Positions 1 to 9,429 of a stretch of DNA of 64,000 nt are shown here, piece by piece. Under the pieces are notes generated by a model, which did no database searches, was not told the DNA's origin, and worked only from the letters and a program-made list of their open reading frames with translations. How positions within the stretch are numbered: the stretch's first letter is position 1; each line of letters opens with the position of its first letter. This DNA is from Salegentibacter sp. 24. GTDB lineage: Bacteria; Bacteroidota; Bacteroidia; Flavobacteriales; Flavobacteriaceae. A program made the translations under genes and the position numbers. The stretch lies in contig NZ_SNWE01000001.1 in assembly GCF_004362395.1 (NCBI RefSeq), positions 242,988 through 306,987 of the forward strand. The letters are read 5' to 3'.

Positions 1-37
1 CCGTGATTACTCTTTAACCTCTTACAATTAAAAAGCA

Positions 38-2407
38 ATGCAATATACAAATTTGCGTGGGATTTTATGGCTATGCCTGTTTATAAGCGGGGTTTTAACC
101 GCCCAGGAGCAGAGGCAAATTGAAGGAAGAATAACCGACACCAAGGGCGACCCCCTGCTGGGGGTCACCATCTGGATTCCTGAAATTTCAAAAGGGACCA
201 CTACAGATCTAGAGGGTGATTTCTCCCTTGTAATTCCTTCCAATAGCAAGCAGTTTCATCTTAAAGCTTCATTTATCGGCTATAATCCAGAAACCAGAAC
301 AATTAAGCAAGGAAATAGCTTTTTTGAGATACGTTTTGAAGAATCAGCTACCGAACTGGAGCAGGTTAACCTTTCGGCAAAAAGCAGGATTCAGCAAATT
401 GAGGCCCTGGCATATAATGTAGAGGTGGTAGATGCGAAAAAACTTCACCATACTTCCCTGGATATTGGGCACGCCCTGGATCGTGTTTCTGGGATACGGG
501 TAAGAGAAAGTGGGGGGGTTGGCTCAGATATGCAACTTTCAATGAACGGTTTTCGTGGGAACCAGGTCAAAATTTTTATTGACGGTATTCCGATGGAAAA
601 TTTTGGATCTTCGTTTCAGCTCAATAATATCCCAATCAATCTTGCAGAACGTATTGAAGTATATAAAGGCGTGGTACCGGTTGGATTAGGGGCCGATGCC
701 CTAGGTGGGGCTATTAATATTGTTACCAACAGTGATTTCGGAAATCATTTAGATGTTTCTTATTCCTACGGCTCCTTTAATACCCATCGTAGTAATATCA
801 ATGCTATATATACTTCGGAAACCGGTTTTACTGCCAGATTAAATGCATTTCAAAATTATTCGGATAATGATTATAATATTCAGGTCGATGTAGCTGATTT
901 GGAAACGGGAGAATATTTTCCGAACCAGGAAGTTCAACGCTTTAATGATGAATATCACAATGAAACTATAATTGGAAATATTGGGGTCGTAAATACACCC
1001 TATGCCGATAAGTTATTAATTGGTTTTGCTGTAGGTCAAAATTATAATGAAATTCAGACCGGCGCCAGGCAAGTAAGCGTTTATGGAGATAGGCACCGGC
1101 GAGGAAATATTTTAATGCCCAGTTTTAAATATAAAAAAGAAGATGTCTTTATTGGAGGATTGGATGTCACTCTAAACGCAAATTATAATTTTGGGGAAGA
1201 AGAAGTTGTAGACACTGTTAACCGACGTTATAATTGGTTTGGGGAATTCATTGAATATGATAGTCCAGGAGGGGAATTAAATTACACTCATTTAAAATTC
1301 CAGAATAACAACGGTATTGCAAATGCTAATGTTACCTATGAAATTAATGATTCGCACAAAATAGCGCTTAGTAATGTCTATACCACCTTTAACAGGGAAA
1401 GGGAAAACCTGTTATCGGAAGAGTCACAAATCTATAGCCAACCTCAAAAAACCACCAAAAATATTGCCGGCATTGGCTATACTTTTGAGCAAGAGAACTG
1501 GAGTATAACTACCTTTTTAAAGAATTACAACCAGGTTAATGTTTTTGAAGAAGCATACAGGCCTGAAGGTTCAGAGTACGGGACCGTTGCATACCGTCCC
1601 AGACAGAATACATTTAATAATTTTGGTTATGGTGGAGCGGCAACCTATTTTCTTACCGATAATTTGCAACTGAAAACTTCTTTTGAAAAAAGTTTTCGCC
1701 TACCTGAACCCAATGAATTATTTGGTGATGGTGGCGTTTTGTTGGAAGGGAACAGTAGTTTAAGGCCGGAAACCAGTTATAATTATAATTTCGGTGTGGG
1801 ATATTTATTCAGAATCCAGAAATATCACCAGGTGAATTTAAGTACCAATGGATTTTATCGCGATGCCAAAGACTTTATAAGGCCCCGGCTTAACCAAAAC
1901 CAGGTTTTCCAGGTAATGGATAACCTGGCGGATGTGACCAACCTGGGAATAGAAACCGAAGCTCGTTATTCTTATAAAGATAAATGGTCTGCCGGAGCAA
2001 ACTTAACTTTCCAGAACCTCAGGAATAATACTCGCTATGAAGGGGGACAAACCCAGGAAAGCATTCTCTACAGGGATAGAATTCCTAACATTCCCTATTT
2101 GTATGGAAATGCTGATGCTAGTTATACACTCGAAAGTCCCTTTAATTCTAAGAATAACATCAGTTTTGGTTATAACCTATTGTATGTGCATTCCTTTTAT
2201 CTGTATTGGCCCAGCTTGGGAAGCACAAAATTAGAGGTGCCGGAACAAATTGCACACGACTTGAGTATGACCTACAGTTTTGGTAAATACAACAATTTTC
2301 AGTTTACCCTGGAGGCACGAAACCTGGCCGATGCCAATTTATATGACAATTTTAGTTTACAAAAACCCGGCAGAAACTTTACCGGAAAAATAAGATATTC
2401 ATTTTAA
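38..2407 (+). CDS. TonB-dependent outer-membrane receptor, probably siderophore/iron uptake
   Basis: The 789-residue product starts with a signal peptide of about 22 residues ending at LTA/QEQ. A carboxypeptidase-D-like regulatory domain follows (about 27-105: IEGRITDTKGDPLLGV then TTTDLEGDFSL), then a TonB plug (about 115-230, with GFRGNQVKIFIDGIP and GGAINIVTN) and a long beta-barrel ending in the aromatic C-terminus GKIRYSF. Such receptors import ligands through the outer membrane using TonB energy. The ligand is not visible in the sequence. The downstream DUF4374 lipoprotein and PepSY membrane protein, typical partners of siderophore receptors in Bacteroidota, suggest an iron chelate. It is first gene of the group, 27 bases before the lipoprotein gene. 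Only 37 bases of upstream sequence are in the window, so the promoter cannot be judged. Confidence 0.9.
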   Translation: MQYTNLRGILWLCLFISGVLTAQEQRQIEGRITDTKGDPLLGVTIWIPEISKGTTTDLEGDFSLVIPSNSKQFHLKASFIGYNPETRTIKQGNSFFEIRFEESATELEQVNLSAKSRIQQIEALAYNVEVVDAKKLHHTSLDIGHALDRVSGIRVRESGGVGSDMQLSMNGFRGNQVKIFIDGIPMENFGSSFQLNNIPINLAERIEVYKGVVPVGLGADALGGAINIVTNSDFGNHLDVSYSYGSFNTHRSNINAIYTSETGFTARLNAFQNYSDNDYNIQVDVADLETGEYFPNQEVQRFNDEYHNETIIGNIGVVNTPYADKLLIGFAVGQNYNEIQTGARQVSVYGDRHRRGNILMPSFKYKKEDVFIGGLDVTLNANYNFGEEEVVDTVNRRYNWFGEFIEYDSPGGELNYTHLKFQNNNGIANANVTYEINDSHKIALSNVYTTFNRERENLLSEESQIYSQPQKTTKNIAGIGYTFEQENWSITTFLKNYNQVNVFEEAYRPEGSEYGTVAYRPRQNTFNNFGYGGAATYFLTDNLQLKTSFEKSFRLPEPNELFGDGGVLLEGNSSLRPETSYNYNFGVGYLFRIQKYHQVNLSTNGFYRDAKDFIRPRLNQNQVFQVMDNLADVTNLGIETEARYSYKDKWSAGANLTFQNLRNNTRYEGGQTQESILYRDRIPNIPYLYGNADASYTLESPFNSKNNISFGYNLLYVHSFYLYWPSLGSTKLEVPEQIAHDLSMTYSFGKYNNFQFTLEARNLADANLYDNFSLQKPGRNFTGKIRYSF

Positions 2408-2434
2408 TCAAATCCTAATTCCAAATTAATCAAT

Positions 2435-3670
2435 ATGAAAAAGTTTAATTTTTATTACCTCGCAATTTTAACCTTGGCTTTAATAAGCTGTAGTGAAGAC
2501 GCCACCGATAAACCAGGAGGAGGAGAAGAGACTGCCACGGATAAGTACATTATCGCGGCTAATCCAATAGCATCAGAGGGTGTTGCAGACTATTTGCTTA
2601 CCACTGAAAGTGTTTCGGAAGGCGCTATCAGCACAGAAGGAAACGGAGTAGAACAAGACGGTACATACCGTTATTATATTACCAATAATAACAAGTTTTT
2701 TAGTCTGTTATACGGCCAAGGGAATCCCGGTGCGGTAACCACCTACCAGTTAAATGAAAACGGAGCATTGGATAAGTTATCTGATTTTCAGTCCGAAACA
2801 GTACATACTTTTACCAACGTGGGGGATGAGGTGCTAATGACACGAGTTTCCAGAAGCAGTGAATCACCTGTGGCAAGTTGGTACCGCTTAGATACCGAAA
2901 CCAGCCAGTTTGTAGGAGAGGGCGAAATTAACACGGCGGCACTTGCACCTGAAGGGGAACAGGCATTTTTTAGCTGGATGACCCAGGTAGGTGATAAAGT
3001 TTTTGCTCCCTTTTTTAGCATTAAAGCTTGTTGTAACAATACTTTCGGCACCGATTACCCGGATCAAGCCTGGATTGCGGTTTATTCTTACCCCGAAATG
3101 GAGCTGGAAAAAGTTATAAATGATGACCGGACCAGCTTTATCGGACGCTACTTTACAAATGGACTTAGTGTAGATGAAGCCGGTGATACCTACGCCTTTT
3201 CATCCTCTATTGCCTCTTCAAATGGCACCATGACCTCTACAAAACCATCAGCGGTTACAAGAATAAACAGTGGAGAAACCGAATTTGATGAATCTTACTT
3301 TTTTGATCTTGAAGAAGCCTCTGGAGGTTACTATGTTACCAACCACATCTATGCTGGAAACGGAGATTATGTGGTGATGATGAGAGAAGAAAAAGCTCCA
3401 TATAGTGTAGGAACTAATTTGGCCATTATTAATGTTTATGATAAAACTTTTGAGTGGGTAGAAGGAACTCCTGAAGCTTCAAGCATACAAAATGTGACAA
3501 GCAATAATTATGTAGACGCTGATGGAATTGTCCATGTTGGAATTACCACAACCCAAAGCAGTTATGTTTATAATATTGATGTTGAAAAAGCAACTGCTAC
3601 CCAGGGGCTGGAAGTTCTGGGCGGTAACATAACAGCTATCAGCAAGCTCGATCCTGTGAGTGTAGAATAA
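2435..3670 (+). CDS. DUF4374-type lipoprotein, partner of the TonB receptor
   Basis: The 411-residue product has a short lipoprotein signal ending in the lipobox LISC (Cys19), then acidic residues SEDATD, as in Bacteroidota lipoproteins exported to the cell surface. The rest looks like a repetitive beta-rich fold with many aromatic and Gly/Ser-rich turns and no membrane segments, which fits the propeller-like DUF4374 family. Members usually sit next to TonB-dependent siderophore receptors and are thought to be surface or periplasmic binding partners; the biochemical role is not established. A strong hairpin terminator starts 24 bases after the stop codon, so the small membrane-protein genes downstream may need read-through or their own promoter. 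Confidence 0.75.
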   Translation: MKKFNFYYLAILTLALISCSEDATDKPGGGEETATDKYIIAANPIASEGVADYLLTTESVSEGAISTEGNGVEQDGTYRYYITNNNKFFSLLYGQGNPGAVTTYQLNENGALDKLSDFQSETVHTFTNVGDEVLMTRVSRSSESPVASWYRLDTETSQFVGEGEINTAALAPEGEQAFFSWMTQVGDKVFAPFFSIKACCNNTFGTDYPDQAWIAVYSYPEMELEKVINDDRTSFIGRYFTNGLSVDEAGDTYAFSSSIASSNGTMTSTKPSAVTRINSGETEFDESYFFDLEEASGGYYVTNHIYAGNGDYVVMMREEKAPYSVGTNLAIINVYDKTFEWVEGTPEASSIQNVTSNNYVDADGIVHVGITTTQSSYVYNIDVEKATATQGLEVLGGNITAISKLDPVSVE

Positions 3671-3694
3671 ATAATTCAATTGAAGAAATATCAG

Positions 3695-3725
3695 ACGTTT
3701 CGGTGTTCGGGCCGAAACGTTTACT
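3695..3725 (+). terminator. Hairpin terminator after the DUF4374 gene
   Basis: Perfect 9-bp stem ACGTTTCGG (3695-3703) and CCGAAACGT (3712-3720) with an 8-base loop, followed by TTTACTTTC. The U-tract is only moderate, so partial read-through into the downstream genes is plausible. Confidence 0.7.
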
Positions 3726-3781
3726 TTCGTAAAAAGCATAAGGCACCTGTTTTTCAGGATAATTACTATTGAAGATTTCAG

Positions 3782-4129
3782 ATGATTTCACTAGCTCTTT
3801 TATTAACGTTTTTAGGTTTTCTTTCCTGTTATCACAGTTCGAAGAAAGCAAAATTCAGCGTGAACTATTCGGTTCAAAAATACTTGAAAAATCACCCTAG
3901 AAAGGCCAATTATTTAGGGGTTATGTTAATGTCCATTGGTCTTTGCATCTGTATATTGTATTTAGGATTCTTGGTGGGTTTCCTTTCTTTTTTGATGATC
4001 CTGAGCTTAGTAGCAAGTCTAAGTATACTCCTTATGCCTTTAGAAGTTCTATCTTTAAAGTTTTGGATCATTTTTGTTGTACTGATATTAATTACTGAAA
4101 TATATCTCTCCTATTATGCCGGCAAATAA
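3782..4129 (+). CDS. Small membrane protein, DUF3325-like
   Basis: The product has 115 residues and about four hydrophobic segments (near 2-17, 41-60, 62-82 and 91-112), with a basic stretch around residues 20-42. Length, topology and position between a siderophore receptor unit and a PepSY protein match the DUF3325 group of small membrane proteins found in iron-uptake operons. Function is unknown; an accessory role in the inner-membrane step of iron release is inference. Its 3' end overlaps the next gene by 14 bases, which suggests coupled translation. It could instead be an unrelated lineage-specific membrane protein. Confidence 0.55.
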   Translation: MISLALLLTFLGFLSCYHSSKKAKFSVNYSVQKYLKNHPRKANYLGVMLMSIGLCICILYLGFLVGFLSFLMILSLVASLSILLMPLEVLSLKFWIIFVVLILITEIYLSYYAGK

Positions 4130-4394
4130 GAAATATTTCTCCTCTCCCTGGCAACGTCTATTGAAAATTACGGCAGGCTTTATTGGTGGTTATATCCTCA
4201 CTCAGAGTTTTTTTATGTTCTTTATCCAAATTTTTAAAGATGCCGGATCACTCATCACCTTGCAATTTGCTGGCTTTATTTTATGGGCCGCTTTACTGGT
4301 GATCGCTTTTTTAGCTAAAAACGGCTTTAAAATCTGGGGAGTATATCTTCTACTCACTGCTTTTTTTGTCCTGCTTATTTACTTCATTCCTTAA
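4116..4394 (+). CDS. Small membrane protein of the PepSY iron-uptake operon (DUF3649-like)
   Basis: The product has 92 residues with three hydrophobic segments (about 17-37, 47-67 and 71-91) and a basic N-terminus. It starts inside the end of the preceding gene and stops 11 bases before the PepSY gene, so the three appear to be one translational unit. The order DUF3325-like, DUF3649-like, PepSY is a recurring arrangement beside TonB siderophore receptors. The family name is assigned from context and topology, not from a diagnostic motif. A role in iron handling is inference. Confidence 0.5.
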   Translation: MPANKKYFSSPWQRLLKITAGFIGGYILTQSFFMFFIQIFKDAGSLITLQFAGFILWAALLVIAFLAKNGFKIWGVYLLLTAFFVLLIYFIP

Positions 4395-4405
4395 GTTCTT
4401 CTAAT

Positions 4406-6007
4406 ATGTCCAATAGAATTTACAATATTCTTTTTCATACCCATACCATAAGCGGTATAATTATCAGTGCACTTTTATATGTGATTTTTTTTACTGGTTC
4501 CATCGCCTTTTTAAGGGACGAAATTAGCGCCTGGGAACATAATAAACCTATTGAAGAGAATTACTTCAATACCATTGATTTTGATAAGTCATTAAACAAA
4601 CTAAAAGAGGAGCAAAACCTTTACGGAAGAGACATTACCTTCTCTCATCGCTATTTCGAGCGGGAAGTAAACGTTTCTATTACCGCTTCTAAAGATTCTA
4701 CGATCATAGATCAAAATAGGGGACGCTTGTCTAATTATTTTTTTATGGACATGGAATCCTTTGAAAAAAAAGACTACCAGTCTAATTACTCTCTTGGCGA
4801 ATTTTTTTATCGCCTACACTTCTTCGCCCAGCTTAATTTCTTTGGAAGGTCTGGTTATTTACTATCGGGATTGGTGGCTTTTTTTTTCCTTTTTGCCATA
4901 ATAACCGGGGTGCTAGTGCATTGGAAAAAGATTATCTCCAGTTTTTACACCTTCCGGCCCGGTGCCAAATGGAAGACCATTTGGACAGATGCCCACGTAG
5001 CCCTGGGAATGATAGGCCTTCCATATCAGTTTATTTTTGCGGTCACCGGTTGTTATTTAATGATTGGTTATATGGTGATGCTTCCGCCGGTAGAAAAATA
5101 TCTATTCCCGGAGGAACCTGGTGAAATGGCCAGGATCCTAAACCTGGAAGAAAAAGTAGATGATTTGGAATTTACTTATAACCCAATAAAGAAAGACTTT
5201 TCGGTTAATCATTTTGCCCAGAGGATCCTACAAAAATGGCCTGATTTAAAACTCAGTGAGCTTAAAATAGGAAATTATGGAGATGAACATATGTATGTGA
5301 AGTTAACTGGTTCCCCGGGCTTTGATGAAAGTTTACTAGCCCAGGCTTACCAAACCTATCGAATAGCAGATGGTCAACTTATCGCTGAAAAATCGATTAA
5401 TGAATCCACTTCTTACGCCAAGGGAACTTTCCATCTTTTGCGCCGTTTGCATTACGGAGATTATGGGGGGTATGGTCTTAAGCTAATTTATCTTGTTTTG
5501 GGTTTTGTTACCTGTTTTGTAATTCTTTCTGGAGTTTATATATGGCTGGTTGCCAGAGATAAAAAAAGTGTTTCAAAAAGTAAGAGAAATTTCAATAACT
5601 GGCTTGTTACTATTTATACTTCTGTTTGTCTGAGTTTATTACCGGTCACTGCTATTATTTTTATTGTAATGAAAATCTTTGGAGAAAGTTATGTACAAGA
5701 TACCGGAGGTTTGCGAAAGGAACTTATTTACCAGGTATTTTTTTGGAGTTGGCTAGTTTTAAGTATCTTATTTACTATAAAACATGATAATTACTTTACA
5801 AATAAAACCTGTTTAATTTTAGGGAGCTTCTTCGGCATACTGGTACCTGTTGCTAACGGCATAATGACCGGTAATTGGATCTGGATTTCCCTTCAGAAAG
5901 GCTACACCCAGATATTTGTAGTTGATATATTTTGGATAATGCTTTCCATGACGGCCTTCTTTGTAGCCTTTAGATTGAAGAGAAAAAATAAACCGAAAAT
6001 TGCATAA
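4406..6007 (+). CDS. PepSY-associated membrane protein (iron-regulated membrane protein family)
   Basis: The 533-residue product opens with the typical PepSY_TM motif (HTISGIIISALLYVIFFTG, residues about 13-31), followed by a periplasmic segment, a second helix pair near 150-175, the segment HVALGMIGLPYQFIFAVTGC, another PepSY-like periplasmic region, and four or more C-terminal helices. Family members lie in the inner membrane and are linked to reduction or release of ferric siderophores in the periplasm; some are described as ferrisiderophore reductases. Conserved His residues at the helix ends (for example His11, His13) could bind haem, which is inference. It closes the iron-uptake group; 175 non-coding bases separate it from the phosphate transporter gene. 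Confidence 0.8.
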   Translation: MSNRIYNILFHTHTISGIIISALLYVIFFTGSIAFLRDEISAWEHNKPIEENYFNTIDFDKSLNKLKEEQNLYGRDITFSHRYFEREVNVSITASKDSTIIDQNRGRLSNYFFMDMESFEKKDYQSNYSLGEFFYRLHFFAQLNFFGRSGYLLSGLVAFFFLFAIITGVLVHWKKIISSFYTFRPGAKWKTIWTDAHVALGMIGLPYQFIFAVTGCYLMIGYMVMLPPVEKYLFPEEPGEMARILNLEEKVDDLEFTYNPIKKDFSVNHFAQRILQKWPDLKLSELKIGNYGDEHMYVKLTGSPGFDESLLAQAYQTYRIADGQLIAEKSINESTSYAKGTFHLLRRLHYGDYGGYGLKLIYLVLGFVTCFVILSGVYIWLVARDKKSVSKSKRNFNNWLVTIYTSVCLSLLPVTAIIFIVMKIFGESYVQDTGGLRKELIYQVFFWSWLVLSILFTIKHDNYFTNKTCLILGSFFGILVPVANGIMTGNWIWISLQKGYTQIFVVDIFWIMLSMTAFFVAFRLKRKNKPKIA

Positions 6008-6182
6008 TAAATAGGCGTCAAAGGACTATAAATTTACCTAGTTTCTCCAGAATAGTTCGATTAGATTACTTTTTAATTTTTGAGATATATTCTTACTGTT
6101 TTATTAAAGTTTTAATAACCTATAAAAAGAATTTATTAGGAAAATTTAATTGAATTTTGCGGGTTAAAAGGATTTTATTTCC

Positions 6183-8435
6183 ATGCAGGATGTTTATCTA
6201 ATTATTCTTGGGCTTTTATTTATTCTGGCCATTACAGATTTGGTGGTGGGAGTAAGTAACGATGCCATTAATTTTTTGAATTCTGCAATTGGTTCCAAAG
6301 CAGTTTCGCTGCGATCCATTCTTATTATTGCAAGTTTCGGGGTTGCGGTAGGTGCAATTTTTTCAAGTGGATTAATGGAGGTCGCCCGGAAAGGAATTTT
6401 CCTTCCACATGAATTCTATTTCGAAGAGATTATGATCATCTTCCTGGCAGTGATGCTCACCGATGTGTTACTGCTCGACTTCTTCAATTCCATGGGTTTG
6501 CCCACTTCCACAACGGTTTCCATCATTTTCGAATTACTGGGCGCTGCCGTTAGTATTTCCCTGATTAAGATTTTTAATACCACCAATAATATTTCTCACC
6601 TGGCTAATTTTATAAATGTAGATAAAGCAAGTGAGGTTATTTCAGGAATTTTATTAGCTATTTTTATTGCCTTTGTTACTGGCGCAGTGGTTCAATATTT
6701 TTCTCGTCTGGTGCTTTCTTTTAGGTATGAAAGAAGATTGAAATATACCGGTGCTATTTTTGGAGGGGTTTCCCTGGCTGCTATATTTTATTTCATCCTT
6801 ATTAAGGGCCTTAACAGTATGGCTTTTGTATCAGATCATTTCGTTGAAGATATAAACGAAAATCGGATTCAGGTCATTTTTTGTAGCCTTATTGGATTCA
6901 CTATATTATCAAAAATCTTAATTAGCTTCTTTAGGGTCAATATTCTTAAGGTTATTGTAATAGTGGGCACCTTTGCGCTAGCTCTTGCTTTTGCAGGTAA
7001 CGATTTAGTGAATTTTATAGGTGTGCCCATCGCCGCCTGGCAGTCTTATGAAATCTGGTTAGCTTCCGGAATTCCCGCTTCAGAATTATTGATGAGCGAT
7101 CTTGCCGGGAGTGTCCCTACTCCTGAAATTATATTGATTTTTGCCGGAGGAGTGATGGTGCTTACCATTTGGTTTTCTGGAAAAGCCCAGTCCGTAGTTG
7201 ACACAGGCGTAAAATTATCCCGACAAAATGAAGGTTCAGAGCGTTTTGGGGCCACTTATTTATCCCGGACTATAGTTCGCTATTCCATTATGTTCGGTGG
7301 GCTAGTCTCAGAGTTGGTTCCCAAGAATTTCCGCAAGAAGATAAATAGTCAATTTGAAACCCCTAAGGCTAAAACTGCCTCAAGAGAAATTGCTCCCCCT
7401 GCTTTCGATTTGGTTAGGGCCTCTGTAAATTTAGTAGTGGCCAGTATTTTAATTTCCATGGGAACCAATTTGCAATTGCCGCTTTCTACCACTTATGTGA
7501 CCTTTATGGTGGCGATGGGGACTTCTTTGGCTGACAGGGCATGGAACCAGGAAAGTGCCGTTTATAGGGTTTCTGGTGTGCTTAATGTAATTGGAGGTTG
7601 GTTTGTTACCGCTTTAGTTGCCTTTGTAGGTGCAGCGGTTTTTGCCGTCATAATTTATTACGGAGGTTTAATCGCTATTGCGTTTCTGGTTGTTATTACG
7701 GCTTTTCTTATTATTAGAAACTCCTTGTCTTATGCTAAAAAAGCAAAGGCTGATAAACGTCAGAAAAAATATAAGCGTACCGATATTATTACGATTAATG
7801 AAATAACTGCCGAGAGTTCGGTAAATATCTCTCAGGTCATTTCAGGAATTAGAAAGCGCTATACCAAGACCGTAGATAATCTGGGTTATCACGACCTGGC
7901 CAAACTTAAGAAAAACAATAAGAAGGTGGGTGAGCTTGAAAGCGAGGTTGACAATTTAAAAGGAAATATATATTATTTTATAAGGTCACTTGATGAAGAT
8001 TCGGTTGAAGCAAGTCGCTTCTATATTCATTTATTGGATTATTTGCAGGAAATGGTTAATTCTACCAGATTCATTACTCGAAACTCTTTTGAGCACGTAA
8101 ATAACAATCACAAAAACCTAAAATTCAATCAGATCAGGGATTTGAAAAAAATTGATAAGAATATTCAAGAGCTTTTTGAAGAGATTAAATACACTTTCGA
8201 TGAACATGATTTTGAGCGTTTGGACGATATTCTTGCCGGAAAGCAACAATTGCTCGACACGGTTTCAGAAATGATCGAGAAGCAAATTAAAAGAATAAGG
8301 ACCTCAGAAAGCAGCCCTAAAAATACCAAGCTTTATTTTGGGCTTCTCTTGGAATCCAAAGACCTTATTTCGTCGACGCTTAATTTAATTCAGTTATTCC
8401 GGGAATTCTATGTGGAAGCTAGGTCTACGCTTTAA
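6183..8435 (+). CDS. PiT-family inorganic phosphate permease with PhoU-like C-terminal extension
   Basis: The 750-residue inner-membrane protein has the two repeated PiT signatures, GVSNDAINFLNSAIGS near residue 23 and AGNDLVNFIGVPIAAW near residue 262, among about ten or more membrane helices. The family couples phosphate uptake to protons or sodium. After the last helix (about residue 515) comes a hydrophilic region of roughly 230 residues, rich in Glu, Lys, Asp and Asn, predicted helical and resembling PhoU-like domains (for example LDYLQEMVNSTRFITRN). Typical bacterial PitA proteins are near 500 residues, so the tail is an addition, probably a cytosolic gating or regulatory domain. It converges with the NifU-type gene, with 11 bases between the two stop codons. 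Confidence 0.87.
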   Translation: MQDVYLIILGLLFILAITDLVVGVSNDAINFLNSAIGSKAVSLRSILIIASFGVAVGAIFSSGLMEVARKGIFLPHEFYFEEIMIIFLAVMLTDVLLLDFFNSMGLPTSTTVSIIFELLGAAVSISLIKIFNTTNNISHLANFINVDKASEVISGILLAIFIAFVTGAVVQYFSRLVLSFRYERRLKYTGAIFGGVSLAAIFYFILIKGLNSMAFVSDHFVEDINENRIQVIFCSLIGFTILSKILISFFRVNILKVIVIVGTFALALAFAGNDLVNFIGVPIAAWQSYEIWLASGIPASELLMSDLAGSVPTPEIILIFAGGVMVLTIWFSGKAQSVVDTGVKLSRQNEGSERFGATYLSRTIVRYSIMFGGLVSELVPKNFRKKINSQFETPKAKTASREIAPPAFDLVRASVNLVVASILISMGTNLQLPLSTTYVTFMVAMGTSLADRAWNQESAVYRVSGVLNVIGGWFVTALVAFVGAAVFAVIIYYGGLIAIAFLVVITAFLIIRNSLSYAKKAKADKRQKKYKRTDIITINEITAESSVNISQVISGIRKRYTKTVDNLGYHDLAKLKKNNKKVGELESEVDNLKGNIYYFIRSLDEDSVEASRFYIHLLDYLQEMVNSTRFITRNSFEHVNNNHKNLKFNQIRDLKKIDKNIQELFEEIKYTFDEHDFERLDDILAGKQQLLDTVSEMIEKQIKRIRTSESSPKNTKLYFGLLLESKDLISSTLNLIQLFREFYVEARSTL

Positions 8436-8446
8436 AATTTTTTGAT

Positions 8447-9370
8447 TTAGCCGTTTACCGCTTCTACGTAATCCACTTTCCCGCGAAGCATATCTCTAAG
8501 CATAGTTTCGATTCCACTCTTTAGGGTCATTGTAGAGGATGGACAACCACTGCAGGCTCCCTGAAGAATTACTTTTACAGTTTTACTATCAGGATTATAT
8601 GAATCGAAAAGGATATTCCCTCCGTCGCTGGCAACAGCTGGTTTAATGTATTCATCTAAAATAGCAATAACCTGCTTTGAAGTATCGTCAAGATCCATAA
8701 TTTCCTGGCTAACTTCAGGATTCGCAGGATGGCTATCGGATTCCGTTTGTTGCGGAAGAGAAGCCTCTGCTTTTAGTACTTCTTTCCCTTCTTGAAGGTA
8801 GTTAGTGATAAATTCCCTTAATTCTATTGTGATTTCCTCCCATTGCGCAACGTCATATTTGTGTATAGAAACGTAATTGGAATCTATAAACACAGCTTTT
8901 ACAAAAGGAAAATGAAAAAGCTGCTGAGCAAGGGGTGCATCTTTGGCTTCATCGATATTTTTAAATTCCGCAGTTTTTAAAACCAATTTTTTGTTGGAAA
9001 CAAATTTCATTACCCCCGGGTTTGGAGTGCTTTCCGCGTAAACGGTTACCGGTACATTTTTAGGCTTATCGGTGTTATCTTTAATTACGATACCATCCTT
9101 GTTTAAAAATTCCTCTATTTGTGCTGCAACTTCTTCCTGCACATCATTCCAGTCGACAATATCGTATTTTTCAATCGCAATGAAATTTTGAGCGATATAA
9201 ACCGTTTTTACAAAAGGTAAATAAAACAGTTGTTGTGCTAAAGGCGATATAGCTGCTTCGTCTATATTGCTGAATTCGTAATTTTCGTGCCGGGTTAGGA
9301 ATTTATTGGTTTCAAATTTTATAATTCCTGGTTTATTTGTGGCTTGTATATTTATTGAGAAATTGCTCAT
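8447..9370 (-). CDS. NifU-type Fe-S scaffold/carrier with tandem Nfu N-domains
   Basis: The 307-residue product contains two copies of the Nfu N-terminal domain (about 5-95 and 107-200; compare SPLAQQLFYLPFVKTVYI with APLAQQLFHFPFVKAVFI), a short linker, and a C-terminal NifU domain of about 75 residues with the cluster-binding motif CSGCPSS. Proteins of this type bind a 4Fe-4S cluster between subunits and pass it to apo-proteins in the cytosol. The usual bacterial NfuA has one N-terminal domain, so the internal duplication is notable, although similar-length proteins are common in Flavobacteriia. No isc or suf genes are nearby. The start at 9370 is supported by homology-like sequence starting at the first residues. 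Confidence 0.88.
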   Translation of the reverse strand: MSNFSINIQATNKPGIIKFETNKFLTRHENYEFSNIDEAAISPLAQQLFYLPFVKTVYIAQNFIAIEKYDIVDWNDVQEEVAAQIEEFLNKDGIVIKDNTDKPKNVPVTVYAESTPNPGVMKFVSNKKLVLKTAEFKNIDEAKDAPLAQQLFHFPFVKAVFIDSNYVSIHKYDVAQWEEITIELREFITNYLQEGKEVLKAEASLPQQTESDSHPANPEVSQEIMDLDDTSKQVIAILDEYIKPAVASDGGNILFDSYNPDSKTVKVILQGACSGCPSSTMTLKSGIETMLRDMLRGKVDYVEAVNG

Positions 9371-9429
9371 ATTATTTTTTTTGCAAAAGTACTAAAGAAA
9401 ACTTAGTTAATCTATATCTTTACTTTCTT

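Noticed and set aside
9337..9429. N-terminal extension of the PorP/SprF gene from 9337
   Set aside because: It overlaps the divergent NifU-type gene and adds residues without a signal peptide; the ATG at 9430 gives a normal export signal.
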